This document shows positions 63,926 through 64,000 of a DNA stretch of 64,000 nt, one piece after another (the stretch's first letter is position 1; each line of letters starts with the position of its first letter). A program made the position numbers and the translations under genes. The notes under the pieces were generated by a model. The model made no database searches and was not told where the DNA came from. It saw nothing but the letters and a program-made list of their open reading frames with translations. Source of the stretch: Saprospiraceae bacterium (GTDB taxonomy: Bacteria; Bacteroidota; Bacteroidia; Chitinophagales; Saprospiraceae); assembly GCA_025055285.1 (NCBI GenBank), contig JANWXM010000001.1, positions 186,001 through 250,000 on the forward strand. The letters are read 5' to 3'.

Positions 63926-64000
63926 AATCTAGACTGATATGACAAAAGAGAAATCTAAATAATGGTGCAGCACCTTTTTACACCTTTTAACTTATTTTGA

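Overview
The window is chromosomal DNA of a member of the Bacteroidota, probably near the Saprospiria/Chitinophagia. The main evidence is as follows. Upstream regions carry the phylum-specific -7 promoter element TAnnTTTG (for example 248-255, 7857-7864, 13302-13309, 49457-49464), and genes mostly lack Shine-Dalgarno sequences. Two giant surface proteins carry SprB-type repeats and type IX secretion C-terminal domains (one type A, one type B/gliding-motility associated). A BatA-type von Willebrand protein and bshC (bacillithiol synthesis) are present, and the gene order tRNAs-tuf-tRNA-Trp-secE-nusG-rplKAJL-rpoBC is the one usual in this phylum. I cannot name genus or species from the sequence.

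Layout. 0.3-5.2 kb: rimP-nusA, then a UPF1-like helicase where infB normally sits, then truC. 5.1-7.8 kb, minus strand: O-methyltransferase, a DUF4381-like membrane protein and batA. 7.9-22.5 kb: the core information-processing block, with tRNA-Thr, -Tyr, -Gly and -Thr, tuf, tRNA-Trp, secE, nusG, rplK, rplA, rplJ, rplL, rpoB and rpoC. A SAM-dependent methyltransferase gene lies between rpoB and rpoC. 23-27.5 kb: a secreted trypsin-like protease, an MBL-fold hydrolase, a class I isoprenoid-synthase-like protein and gmhA, packed as overlapping or nearly touching genes. 27.5-31.3 kb: nbaC, a polyprenyl diphosphate synthase, accD, a small PD-(D/E)XK-like protein and folA. 31.4-41.6 kb: two divergent giant adhesin-like genes, one with thirteen 123-bp repeats in exact phase. 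41.9-49 kb: cytochrome c, a gene-poor stretch with inverted repeats, a CBM9-type lipoprotein, folD, a histidine kinase, a CapA-like phosphoesterase, DUF4230 and NUDIX genes. 49.0-51 kb: a candidate structured RNA and mnmE. 51-64 kb: a GH57/DUF3536 enzyme, bshC, a GT2 glycosyltransferase, a TIR-domain protein with an N-terminal effector-associated-like domain, a TMTC-like TPR membrane protein, an alpha/beta hydrolase, an SRAP protein, a THEP1-like NTPase, a SMUG-type DNA glycosylase and a CarboxypepD_reg-like protein.

Most genes are housekeeping. The parts most worth a second look are the TIR protein at 56.4 kb, the methyltransferase inside rpoBC, the exact-period repeat adhesin, the candidate RNA at 49.1-49.4 kb, the inverted-repeat element at 42.6 kb, and the isoprenoid-like gene in the protease-gmhA cluster. 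I found no CRISPR array, complete insertion sequence or prophage.
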